Below are positions 1 through 9,764 of a stretch of DNA of 25,899 nt, piece by piece. The position numbers and the translations under genes are program-made. Origin of the DNA: Polytrichum commune (Eukaryota; Streptophyta; Polytrichopsida; Polytrichales; Polytrichaceae); contig CATNTY010000038.1 in the NCBI GenBank assembly GCA_950295325.1, positions 1-25,899 on the forward strand. The letters run 5' to 3'. The notes beneath the pieces are model-generated. The model was not told where the DNA came from. It ran no database searches and was given only the letters and a program-made list of their open reading frames with translations. The first letter of the stretch is position 1. Every line of letters begins with the position of its first letter.

Positions 1-60
1 CTTAAGTGTTTCTTAAACATAAAGTGTGTGTACCTGATCAGTACTCTTGACATAAACTTA

Positions 61-432
61 CACTAAAAATCGTATTTATTTAGTGTCAAATGGTATTTTA
101 TGTCATTGTGGTAACTTTTGTAATGGCACTTCTTATGTATATCTTGACAAGTGTTGTCATCCCAACTTACTTTTAGTTAATTCAAATGTCAATTATTGAA
201 ACAAGATTCGATATATTCAGCATCTTAAATATTGTCATGGATAATTGAAATCGTTTAATGAGTGGCAATAATTACAACATTGTAAATCTATGCTCATGTC
301 CCATTTTTCCTACAAGGATTGACAAATAATGCTTGGTTTGCATTTAATGTTGGTGACACTGTACGGGCGGTTCTACAATTAGTATTGAGCAAGACAAAAT
401 GTAATTGGTGACACTAAATACAATATTTAGTG
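61..432. repeat. MITE candidate with CACTA-type palindromic terminal repeats
   Basis: The left end (about 61-91, starting CACTAAAAATCGTATTTA) and the reverse complement of the right end (about 403-432, reading CACTAAATATTGTATTTAG) match over about 28 bases with a few mismatches. The right end contains an almost perfect small palindrome, CACTAAAT-ACAAT-ATTTAGTG. The 372-bp interior is AT-rich and non-coding. The same terminal motif returns at 9236-9450, which supports a family of short non-autonomous elements. I see no clear target-site duplication, so the exact ends are uncertain. Confidence 0.5.
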
Positions 433-1451
433 CAGTATATTGGAAAAGATAGGTTCTCAAAACCCACAAGCTGGCCCATGATGTATGAATACGTTGAGGG
501 TCTACATAAGGATCCATGGCATGTTGATGATTGACTTTGGGCAAGTGAAACATTTCAAATTAAACAAGGTGAAGCTTAGTACAATAGGATGGACTGTCGA
601 TGAGGACTTAAAAGTGAGGTCACTATATATATATATATATACTGAAAGATAATATATACAATTCAATTTGGGATACTAAGAAGTGCGAAGAGCACAACAA
701 AGTCAAAGATAGACAACTTCACATTCTTTGAGTTATTTGAAAAGAATTGCAACAAAATATAATTGGGTGGAGCAAGTTGATCTTCTCACTTAGAACTCGG
801 AGCTCCATCCTTGCCAACTACATACTCATATATAGTCCTTGATTATCTCCATTCTCCACCTTTAGATCTCGCGGCGTAATCTTGAAGTTCTTCTGTCTCG
901 CTCTGCGCATTGCAATTGCACATGAAGTTTGAACTAGGCTTTTGTGTTTCAAATCCTTGGGAGAGACCAGTGTGTGTGTGTGTGTGAGCTGTAGAAGTGG
1001 TCACTCATCTACGTGGAGAGCAGTTTCTTGTGCATTTTACCAAAAACCATATTTTTATTGAAACGTTTCACCCATAGCCTCCAGATTTTGTCCATAGGTT
1101 AGACCAATTATGACTTATAAATGATTTGAATAAGTGGATGTCACTTTGCTATCCCAGCTCATCATCCACTTTCCTCTCATTAGTCGTATAGTGCAGAGAG
1201 GGAGGGTACCAGCTTGATCATTCAAAACTTGGTTTGGACTTGCCTTTAAACTTACAAATCCAACTTTTCTCTATCAAATTTACCAATAAGCAGTGATGTG
1301 TTCGCTAGAATAAGGCACGAGTTTACTAAGTGATCGATTGGTCGACAATGTGCAGTTGCAAGTGGATTTGGATAAGCACGGCATAAAACCTTGAGCTATT
1401 GAAGGCTGCTGGTCACAATCATTGGAGTGCAACAATCTAGTGTTTATAGGC
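433..1451. other. 5' flank of the AP2 gene, with two microsatellites
   Basis: No coding region is supported here. It holds a TA-dinucleotide run at about 624-641 and a GT-dinucleotide run at about 970-986. The promoter of the AP2/ERF gene should lie in this stretch. A possible 3' splice site (TTTATAG) ends just before the chosen ATG, so a 5' UTR intron is possible, but no donor can be picked with confidence. Confidence 0.4.
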
Positions 1452-2285
1452 ATGGATTACAAAAAGGTGACATTTGGAAGAGGATCAGCGTTAGAAAATG
1501 GATCTTATAGACTCGAAGTAACGGCGCAATTGAACGATACGTATCATGTTTTCCAAGATATTGTTTTGATAACTCCAAAGGACAGTCAAAACTCTATTCC
1601 CCAGAATGTAGGAACTCACTTCATAAGTGTGCTCCTGAAGACCATCCTTGGGTTGGGCTCGAGGGTATTCATGTCGTCGACAAACAATGGAAATCTACGC
1701 GATAAAATTGTTCTATCCTCCATCAAACCCCAACATTCTATTATGTACGACTCGGTCACGTACGATCGTTGTGGTAGTTTTAGGCCTTTGCCCAAGCCTT
1801 TCAGCACAAATCCGACACTTGAGACATCGATTGTACAAAGACATGCATGTTTGTTGTCTACATATTACACCAATGCATTTGCTGCTTGGAAACATGCAAA
1901 CAATGTGGATGTGCATGTGGCTCTTCAGTCAAACGTGTTTGATCTTCACGGAACACAATTTGTGGCACAAGATCATCGAAGACCATGGGTCATTCAAAGA
2001 ACAATCACACGTCAGATGGCTCAAGAGTTGGAACAGCAATTATGTGGACCAATCCGACGTTACAAAGGAGTGCGCTGGCGGCCCGAACGAAAGCATCCTT
2101 GGGTTGCTGAAATCTGGCTCCGTAAACAAAAGAAGGCGTGGATCGGTAACTTTGACACTCAAGAGGAAGCTGCTCGAGCATTTGATGTTGCGGCTATCTA
2201 TCATGGAAAACAGACCACTCTGAATTTTGAAGGCTCTCGCGACCTAGTGCCTCCAACTCAACTGTACATTCAACCAGCCAATTGA
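1452..2285 (+). CDS. AP2/ERF-domain transcription factor
   Basis: Predicted nuclear DNA-binding transcription factor of 277 residues with one AP2 domain near the C-terminus (about residues 203-260). Visible landmarks are YKGVR at 204-208 (YRG element), WVAEI at 217-221, WIGNF at 230-234, EEAARAFD at 238-245 (RAYD element) and a closing LNF at 257-259. The roughly 200 residues before the domain match nothing I recognise. The open frame extends upstream to a TTG at 1422, but the first ATG is at 1452, so I start there; an upstream non-coding exon is possible. The domain departs from ERF/DREB consensus: where most members read RPWGKW, this one reads RPERKHPW, adding two residues and replacing the first Trp, and the Arg usually after AEI is Trp. 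A single AP2 domain and no B3 domain argue for ERF-superfamily rather than ANT/AP2 or RAV. No target or pathway can be inferred from sequence. It converges on the phospholipase C gene. Confidence 0.85.
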   Translation: MDYKKVTFGRGSALENGSYRLEVTAQLNDTYHVFQDIVLITPKDSQNSIPQNVGTHFISVLLKTILGLGSRVFMSSTNNGNLRDKIVLSSIKPQHSIMYDSVTYDRCGSFRPLPKPFSTNPTLETSIVQRHACLLSTYYTNAFAAWKHANNVDVHVALQSNVFDLHGTQFVAQDHRRPWVIQRTITRQMAQELEQQLCGPIRRYKGVRWRPERKHPWVAEIWLRKQKKAWIGNFDTQEEAARAFDVAAIYHGKQTTLNFEGSRDLVPPTQLYIQPAN

Positions 2286-4112
2286 GAAAATTTGTTGATA
2301 GCTATAATGTTTGAATGGGATGCTTAAATTTGATGTTGATGGTATGCCATTGGATCCGCAACAAGCTCCTTCGAGTGGGAATTCAGTTTCTCGGTGGATC
2401 CTACTAGTGGATTTATGTCCTAGGTTGAAGGGATGTCATGCAAATATCTCTAATATGGTTTCAGTTGCGTTGCCGACATTGTTCCGTATTGGTGAACAGG
2501 TTGTAGGTTGTGGAATCACAATGAAACTTGGAGATGAACGCTTTCAGTTGTACCAACTTATTTGCAGTGATGGAGTTCTCTATGTAGATAAACCCTTTAG
2601 GATGCATATTTGCTAGGCTGTAGCATGGTCGACACATTATGATATGTTTCATGACTGAGAATTTTTTAAGGTGGTTGCTCTTATTACAACAACCCTTGTT
2701 ATAAATCGTGACGTGTAGTTTTCGACCTTGGTTGCGGTCACTGATTTTTGGATTAGCAACTTTTTGTGACCGAAAATATCAGAAGGAGCTGAGATGATAA
2801 ATATACTGGTAGGACTTGTTGTAAGTGGATTTCGAACATTGACACACTTTAAATTTTTGAAATTGAAATTTTTTACCTCGTAGGAATCCATGAGATCAAC
2901 CCCACCCAGGTAAGTGAAGAGTAAGCCTCCAACCTGCCTTGTAAGACAGTTCGACTCAAGCAATCACCTATCTGTAGGAGCTGTAGATCACATTTCTTCC
3001 CTATGTCAAGTTTTCTCTTATCATTGTATGGCCGAGGGCCCATCATTCACTCGACATTTTACACAGTAGATGTCGAGGTTCTGAAGAAATTGGGATACGT
3101 GAAGAGCAATGAGAACAAACAGTATGGATCAATTCATTGGTCCTTTAGTGTCGTACAACAGGTGCAAACTAAGCTCTTTGTGTACAGAGAGTGAATTTAA
3201 CTTCCCTTGTTTCAACTCACAGATCCTTATTTGTATGGTTCAACAAGCAAATTACACAAATACACAAGTGGTACCGCTCTTAATTTGACTGTAATAGCCA
3301 CTTCCTGCCTTTGATACTTCATTCTCAGGACTTGGTATCCTAGTGCACAAGGGTGTCCGGCATCCAAGGAGCTATTTTGTTATATCAAATCTGGAACATT
3401 TTTCCACGTCAGAAAATACCAATGTCTTCCACATAAAAAATTCAAAGGCACTTGCAAAAGAAAATTCAAGATGTGGGCATCTTACATACCTAATGCGCTT
3501 TTTGTATTCAGGACAACAAAACATCAAGCTAGCATTATGATGTGATTAAATTGCTCAATCCTCACACAGCAAAGCATCATTGCACTGTGTCAATCTTTAG
3601 TCGGAGCAGCTTCATCTCTATCTAGAGTACAATGCTTCAATCTGGTTGCAATCTGTTCAGAGAAGATGTAAACAAAAATTTGCATAAGTACAGAATTTCA
3701 CCAAACAATTCTGAAACTTTGAGTGGTGCTGTTTGTGGTATTTGGATCTGGCTATTCTTAACTGATTTAAGCAAAGGAATGTTAACAGAGTTAATTGACA
3801 CTGAATTCTCAGCAATAAGAGCAGCAAGTGGTCCGTTTGACAAAGTGATCGATTGGGGATTATTTTTAAGCAGAGCTCTTGGCATTTGAATATATTGACG
3901 TATATACATTCATGTGACTACTTGGAACTGTAACCTGCAACGATTTGTCAAAGAGAGTCTACGTTGAATCATGCCCCCTTCAAAACTGCCAAGTGCTTAC
4001 TGAAAACCATGGTGAAATTTCTTACAACTACCTTTGTGGACGTTCTACACTGGAAATATGATGATTTTGCTCATATCACATATATATGTGATGCCTAATA
4101 TATGCATCAAGG
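2286..4112. other. Spacer between convergent AP2 and NPC genes
   Basis: This should hold the 3' UTRs of both genes. Short open frames exist (for example ATG at 2320 to a stop at 2616 on +, and overlapping frames of 85-90 codons at about 3632-3909 on both strands), but none carries a motif I recognise and both strands are open over the same bases. An 18-bp perfect palindrome (ATCACATATATATGTGAT, 4075-4092) lies just beyond the phospholipase stop codon and could sit in its 3' UTR. Confidence 0.5.
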
Positions 4113-6935
4113 TTAGGTCCTGCCGATGTTTGCAAAGTACGCATTCACCGCTTCCATAACATAATGGTAACCATCAATGACTTTCATGGTGTTAGTCACC
4201 ACTTGTGGAGACGGTGACATCGGAATGTCATGATCACCCTTCAAAGTTGATGCAAGCACGATCATCTCCTCCTGGAATTCAGACAATGCCGCATACTGAT
4301 TTATGGATGTGGCACGGAGCGTTGTGGGTGGAGCTGGCAGTATCACTGCAGAAACCAGTTTCATACATTAATTAACCAAGGATGGGCCCGAACCCTACTT
4401 TGTAAACACTAAATCGTAAGTGGAAGGCAGACTGGCTCGAAATTAAACGAAGTGGAAGAATTGCAAACCTGGGCAATCCGTGCGAGGGGTCGTGCGAGTC
4501 AGAACGCCTTCAAAAGTACCCGCCCACTTGTCCCTGGATGTCAAGGGTGCTTTTGTAAGGTGGAACAGCTTGCTGACTGTGGCTGGAATGGATGAATGCT
4601 CATACTGCGAAGTTGGTGTCGGTCCCGTCGCACCATGCACGACTGCCATGAATCACAAATGCTATTAATTGTTGTGATTGATGTTAAATACTCGATGCAA
4701 AAACAATTCAAACGTGCTATCACAAAACAAGAAATGCCATCAGATTACAACCTAAGGTAAGAAAATGCAGTTGACAACTACATCATAGCACACAAAATAA
4801 AATTTTAATCTGATCCAAAGAGTCCGGAATTAGCACAAGAGACCCAAAAATAATTTGGAGGTATCCATTTGGGATGAATTTACCATGTAGGCAAGAACAA
4901 ACTGTCGTGCATGTATAAGTTAATTTACTCGTAAGTCACTGTGTGAGATAATTCCACTCTATAAGTTAGTTTGTGTCCGGTAGACCAGGAGGGTGTAAAT
5001 TAGGTCAGATGAAACAAGATCTGTTTTGATTCTTGAAAGTTCAGCGGAGACATCGCAGGCCTACTGGAAGTAATTCACAGTAAGCAAGGATAGCCACATT
5101 GTGTTAAGTGCCTCAGTAGCCCATGACTCTGTGATACACAACGTGGCCAGCAAGCCACTTTCCATATTCTCCACTGAATTCAATCTCATCTAAAAGAGGT
5201 ATCCGATCATGAGGAGCATGCTGCTTTACATTACCTTCTTGAATCTAGTACCGACGAAGTCCAGTGAGCTTGGAATGACTCAAATGTGAGGACCATGAGG
5301 TTGGAGACATCACCGTCGAACAGGACTGTCAATTTGGTCAGAAGTAACGGATTGTTTTGCACACAACACCTTCCATGTTCCAGTAAGTTTTCGGTGCGTG
5401 TTTGAAGGTACAGTAACGTGAAAGCTTGAACGAAAAGCATTCTATATCAGTTCATTGAGGGCCACACTCATTCTGGCATGCCATTAGAGGTGCTAAAATG
5501 AGTTTGGCCCTCAATGAACCGAAAATAGGTTACTCGTCATTCAAATTCAAACACTAGTACACCATAAATGGAAAGAAATTACGGATGTTGTATGCAAAAC
5601 AACCAATGGAAAATCAAAGGAGATCGACTCCCGACGAAAAGTCCCGTTGAAGTGAAGGATAACTCTAAATGTGCAGTCAGTCAACAATTTACTAACATTC
5701 ATGAAGGAAAAATGGGGATGAGGAGATAATGTACCAGTGCCTGCTTCGATCCACGGAGAGATGGCAATGGTGGGGACCCGCACGCCCAACCTTGTGAAGT
5801 CGAATGTGTAAGGCGGTGCGGAGCCATTCAAGCCATCAGGGTTAGGCACACCTGAAGTGGGAGTTGGCACATGGTCGAAGAATCCACCATGCTCATCATA
5901 AATGATGAGGAACAGAGTTTGATTCCACTGTGGGGAGCTTCTCAAAGCCTCATAAATCTCCTTCACAAACCGTTGGCCCTCTGCCACATCGTGGGCTGGA
6001 TGGTCATCATTTGCAGGGCTGCCCACAACATCAAAATAGCGTTGTTCAATCACAGAGTAGTTTGGCAGCTTCCCAAGTTTGGCATGTGACTTGAAGAGGA
6101 GGTCGTAGGGGATGAAGTTTGATGCATATTTGGGTTGTCGGAGGTTACGGAAGAAGAGAGTGGCGGGAATCTGTTGATAGTAGATCCCGAATGTCAAACC
6201 TGCCTCCTGGACCAGTTCGAAGATTGTCTTCTGTGGTAACCCTTGGCTGAGAGTATTCTCGTTGTTACTCATGAGGCCATGTGAAGTTGCAGAGTGCACA
6301 TAGAGCCTGTTCGGTTGTGTGGAAGATGGCACTGAGGCAAACCACTTATCAAAAACTGCAAATTCCTGTGTGAGTGATCTGTACACCGATACCTCTTCTG
6401 GCTTGAACATGCTCATCACAGTGGCCGAGAACCCGGGTTTCATGCTTTCAGCTTGCGATGCAAATCCATTCATAGGGGGGATTGGAGTTGAAGTTTCGTT
6501 GTTCAATCCAAATATCTGCGTTGTCATTGCTTGGAATGAGTGCCCTGGATCTCCGGCTGCCACATACATGGCATTTTTGTTCACAAACACTTGCTTGGAG
6601 TTTAGGTCTGTCAAGTTCTTGGGGTTGGATTCATCACCCGTGAGGCCATCGATCTCAGGGTTGTCATTCTTCATGAACCCAAGCATGTGGTCAAACGACC
6701 GATTCTCCATCACCAACACCACAATTGTCTTGATAGGGCTCGTGAAACCATGGTCCGCAGACTGCACCGAGCTCACCAAACCCGAGAAGATTATTAACCA
6801 GCCCGAACAGAAGAAGAAGCTTATAAAAGTCCTGTGCAAGCTGTACAAAATCCTCCTCTCTGGCTCATGTGGCAGCACATGACCAGCATTGCCCTTCGTT
6901 GAGCACCTCCTGGAATATTTCTTCATAGTGATCAT
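4113..6935 (-). CDS. NPC: Non-specific phospholipase C (NPC family), three coding exons
   Basis: Predicted phosphoesterase-family phospholipase C that cleaves membrane phospholipids such as phosphatidylcholine to diacylglycerol and a phosphorylated head group, independently of calcium; in plants the family acts in lipid remodelling and signalling. Coding exons on the minus strand are 6935-5735, 4642-4469 and 4345-4113. Introns are 5734-4643 (1092 nt) and 4468-4346 (123 nt), both GT-AG and both phase 1. Joined, they give 535 residues, close to the usual NPC length. Motifs: MENRSFDH (76-83), TQPNR (206-210), ANDDHPAHD (308-316), [11 protein letters not shown] (346-356), and SPWIEAGT (393-400), which runs across the first junction into [19 protein letters not shown] follows. 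A hydrophobic stretch at about 37-58 looks like a signal peptide or anchor, but its 36-residue basic lead is unusually long. The frame is open upstream to a GTG at 7016, with a stop nine codons before that; the first in-frame ATG is at 6935 (a second at 6926). An upstream 5' exon is not excluded. Confidence 0.9.
5450..5519. repeat. 70-nt near-perfect hairpin in the large NPC intron
   Basis: The left arm (from about 5450, GTTCATTGAGGGCCACACTC) pairs with the right arm (to about 5519, GAGTTTGGCCCTCAATGAAC) over about 23 bases with one internal mismatch near the middle and some slack at the loop. The loop is about 22-25 nt. It lies in the 1092-nt first intron and can fold on either strand. It may be a tiny foldback element remnant or a small-RNA-type precursor; the sequence alone does not separate these. 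Confidence 0.6.
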
Positions 6936-7729
6936 AGTGAGCCTGAATCTCAAATCAACGTGCAGCTTGGATATCTTGTCCAATGGAGCTCCAGGGGCAG
7001 CCAACAATCTTGTCACGACAATGATTTCTCCACCATGGCGCTATCTGAAGAGAATGCACAACAAGAAAACGCATAAGTCTGGAAAATGATCAGAATAGCC
7101 TGCTTTGCTGAAACATATTGTCAATTATTTCCTTTCTTGAGTTTCAGCAAGGAATAGAAATACGAATTTGAACGTCCCTCCTCTCTATACTTTCCACATC
7201 ACGATTCACCGCTAAGCTCGGCATTGAGGGTAAGTTGTGAAATTTTCTATTGAGAGATAGAGACAACCTATGGCTTCAATCTGCCGCCGCCGATAAGAAT
7301 GTAAGTAGGGCTAACCTATCCATGTTGCATTCCAGCCAGATTGCAGAAATCGGATAACCACTCACTACTATAAAAATACAGCTGAAGTTCATTTTCCACT
7401 CGTAGTCCTTTGGTTCGGATGAAATGGAACACTAAACACACCGAACCACATTCGAACCTCCTTTTCTGTGCAATGTGGCTAAACTGTGTCCTTATTCCAC
7501 AGCAAGTCAAAAAGTCTCCTGATTGTGTGCCGGCAAAAAAACAGACAATGAGCTCGAAACACGTGATGTTATTCTCTTCTATGCATGGAAACAAAGACGT
7601 CTCCTTAAGTAAAGGCAGCTGGCCTGGTTGCAGCAACTGTACGTACCTTACTCGTGACAATGAAGGAACAATGTATGTGGTTATGACGCCTGAACCGCCC
7701 GAAACTGTCACTTGTGGTGCACTTTGGCT
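6936..7729. other. 5' flank of the NPC gene
   Basis: This is the region upstream of the phospholipase C start on the minus strand and probably includes its 5' UTR and promoter. In-frame sequence between 6936 and about 7043 is open but lacks an ATG. Overlapping open frames on both strands at 7316-8006 have no recognisable motif. No core promoter element stands out clearly enough to call. Confidence 0.4.
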
Positions 7730-8417
7730 GTATGAAAAGGCCAAAACGTCTACTTCGAGGGATCAGAACGAAGGCACCAACCCAATTTGCAGCATCCCAT
7801 TGCAGTTGCCTCTCAGATTCCAATCACATATCCTCCTCACATCTCTTGAGGTTTTCTTGAAAACCAAGTTACACCTACAATCATTTCTCCATGCCAACAC
7901 ACATGCCCAACCTCATCACAAGCCCCTCACACTCCAGAATCGCACCATCAGTAGCTCATCTCATGGATATGGAGCTAACGCAAAGGATGTCGCAGACATG
8001 CAGTAGATAAATTTGCAACAGGTACACGTTCAGACAATCCAGGCTAAACCCAAACCGCTCTCCGGGTGTATGAAAAGGCCAAATTATCCAGAACCTCTAT
8101 ATTTTGGAAAGGTCAGAAAGAATGCACCAAACCGTGTTGCATCATCCCATTGCAGTGGCCTCTGAATCGAATCCCAATCACACATCCTCCTCACACCTCT
8201 TCTGGTTTTCTTTTGATCCAATTCACAACCCTACAATCGTTTCTCCATGCCCAACCTCATCACAAGCCCCTCGCACTCCAGAATGTATAGCTCATCTGAT
8301 CACCTCACCTAATTACTGGGTATTGAGGTAATGCAAGAATCCAGAATCATTAAAAAAAAAATGCAGCAGATAAATCTGCAACATGTAAGTTAGCCCTTCA
8401 GAAACTCCAGGCTGACC
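7730..8417. repeat. Imperfect tandem duplication of about 340 bp upstream of NPC
   Basis: Unit 1 (about 7730-8048) and unit 2 (about 8068-8417) are direct repeats with a starting offset near 338 bp. Both begin TATGAAAAGGCCAAA, both contain GCATCCCATTGCAGT or a one-base variant, CCCAACCTCATCACAAGCCC and CACTCCAGAAT, and both end with a CAG-AGATAAAT-TGCAAC block followed by TCCAGGCT. They differ by many substitutions and several indels, so the duplication is not recent. No gene is evident inside. Confidence 0.75.
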
Positions 8418-8707
8418 TTGATGACGGCGCACTCCGAAGGCCAGCATCTGCATAATATTGCACTTTCCGCCGGCTTAATGTTCAAACCCATAAATTTGAA
8501 GTTCCCTGAATGGTGATGTTGCGTTGCTTCCGCCACAAGCTTTTGATGCAGGAGAGATATTGGTGTGGCAGTCATTCATAATGATGGCACTTGCTACTAA
8601 TGGCGATCGCAGCTGGAGTTATTTGGACACGACAGCACACACAAGTCTTTATAACTCGATTGCTTCCCGTACTCTGACTCCACCTTCACTGACCTCCCAC
8701 CAGAGGC

Positions 8708-8765
8708 TACCGACCTCCCCGTTTTCATTACCGACCTACCTATTTTCAATACCGACCTCCTAACC
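8708..8765. repeat. Short 21-bp tandem repeat, about 2.7 copies
   Basis: Copies start at 8708, 8729 and 8750, each beginning TACCGACCT; the first two are followed by a C-rich then TTTTCA stretch. The period is exactly 21 bp and the third copy is partial. A related GACCTCCCACC lies just upstream. Confidence 0.7.
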
Positions 8766-8813
8766 TACATGGTAGGTACGACTCTGGGTCAAAAGTTATT
8801 ATTCTTACAACTA

Positions 8814-9231
8814 CACTAATTATCCCAATTAGTGAGGGAGGGCTAGTACTGAGTGTGGGAAATTAGTGAAGGTGATACTAAATTTCTTTACGCTATGAAG
8901 TTAGCGGTACCAAAAGACCTAGGAAGCATTGTTCAACTCGGCATTATCCACTAAAATCGTTATTCATAGCAACACTATTCACTGAAAGTACTGGCATTAT
9001 TCATCGTGGCATTGTTCATTGTCAAGCATGTGTGTGCATGTTCATTTTTTGATCACTCTACAAGTACCTTAGAGCACGCATTGATTTTCCTGAAATGTAT
9101 GGTAAATGAGCATGTATTCATGAATTTTGTAGCACACAGTAAAAATTCCAACCCTCTCTAATTTTGAGACTTGGCAAAATAGTGTGTGTTTCAGGACTAA
9201 GTACCACACGCACTCATTGCAATATTTATTG
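8814..9231 (+). mobile_element. TA-flanked MITE, copy A (uninterrupted)
   Basis: The left end begins CACTAATTATCCCAATTAG directly after TA (8812-8813). The right end is a decayed inverse of it before TA (9232-9233). The whole 418-bp stretch matches the reverse complement of 14285-14996 apart from a 332-bp insertion there: shared blocks include GGGAAATTAGTGAAGG, TTTACGCTATGAA, GATCACTCTACAA, TGTATGGTAAATGAGCATG and CATGAATTTTGTA. TA target duplications and no coding capacity fit a Tc1/mariner-type (Stowaway-like) non-autonomous element. TIR decay shows it is not recent. Confidence 0.75.
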
Positions 9232-9235
9232 TATA

Positions 9236-9450
9236 GTAATATTGTGTTTAGTGTCGCTTACTATTTGGAGTTTACACAATGCTACATTGTTTTACTATTG
9301 ATGTAGATGTTTAACCAAGTAAAGATGTTAATGGTTATAATGTCCAAATAACCAATTCAACCTTTGTTGGCAAAAAAAATGCGATAGTCAGTAAATAGAT
9401 ATAGCATTGAGTATTTTTAGATAATAAGTGACACTAAATACAATATTTAG
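9236..9450. repeat. Short CACTA-type MITE, second family member
   Basis: The left end (9236-9262, GTAATATTGTGTTTAGTGTC) and the reverse complement of the right end (9423-9449, TAAATATTGTATTTAGTGTC) match over about 26 bases with few differences. The right terminal motif (GTGACACTAAATACAATATT) is identical to the right end of the element at 61-432. The 215-bp interior is AT-rich and unrelated to that of the first element as far as I can see. It abuts copy A of the TA-flanked MITE. Confidence 0.55.
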
Positions 9451-9523
9451 TTGTTGAAAACTTTAGACCATGGCCAGTAGGTAAACATTGAGTTAACCTT
9501 ATGTGATATCAAGTAGACAACAC

Positions 9524-9761
9524 TTGAACCTTATGGCGGGACACATGTGTCTCACAATACACCGGTTAAACCCTAAAGCATATGTCGACATCAAAAATGA
9601 TGAATTGAAGGCGATAAAAACGGCATTGAGATTATCTCAACGTCATGTACATGCTCTGATGTTCGAAGTTGGTTTTTATTTTCAATCACTTACAACCACA
9701 AAACCAATCATTAAGGAGGCTCCAATTCATTTAGGACACCAGTGTCCCACCATAAGGTTCA
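9524..9761. repeat. Foldback/MITE candidate with 28-bp terminal inverted repeats
   Basis: The left end (9524-9552) begins TTGAACCTTATGGCGGGACA and the reverse complement of the right end (9732-9761) begins TGAACCTTATGGTGGGACAC; they match over about 28 bases with three or four differences. The 238-bp element is AT-rich. Flanks share CTT next to each end, a possible 3-bp duplication, but this is too short to be sure. The open frame of 87 codons that crosses it includes both terminal repeats and is not a gene. Confidence 0.65.
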
Positions 9762-9764
9762 CTT

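Noticed and set aside
1422-1451. Start of the AP2 protein at 1422
   Set aside because: The codon there is TTG. A nuclear plant gene is expected to use ATG, and the first in-frame ATG is at 1452.
1648-2223. 191-codon frame overlapping the AP2 gene
   Set aside because: It is a shifted reading of the AP2 coding sequence; the recognisable domain is in the other frame.
2320-2616. C-terminal continuation of the AP2 protein after its stop
   Set aside because: The phrase PLDPQQAPSSGN looks protein-like, but it is in a different frame beyond a clean stop and the AP2 domain is already complete. It is probably 3' UTR or an old extension.
3632-3909. Small gene at 3.6-3.9 kb
   Set aside because: Both strands are open over the same bases for 85-90 codons and neither frame has a recognisable motif, so no strand can be preferred.
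5547-5734. Reading the phospholipase C through past WIEAGT to a stop at 5547
   Set aside because: The family sequence breaks off exactly at a GT donor and resumes in frame at 4642 behind an AG acceptor; the read-through tail is intron.
6319-6882. 187-codon open frame antisense to the phospholipase gene
   Set aside because: It is the complement of conserved NPC coding sequence and has no features of its own.
6936-7016. Start of the phospholipase C at 7016
   Set aside because: The codon is GTG on the minus strand. The first in-frame ATG is at 6935 and gives a family-typical length of 535 residues.
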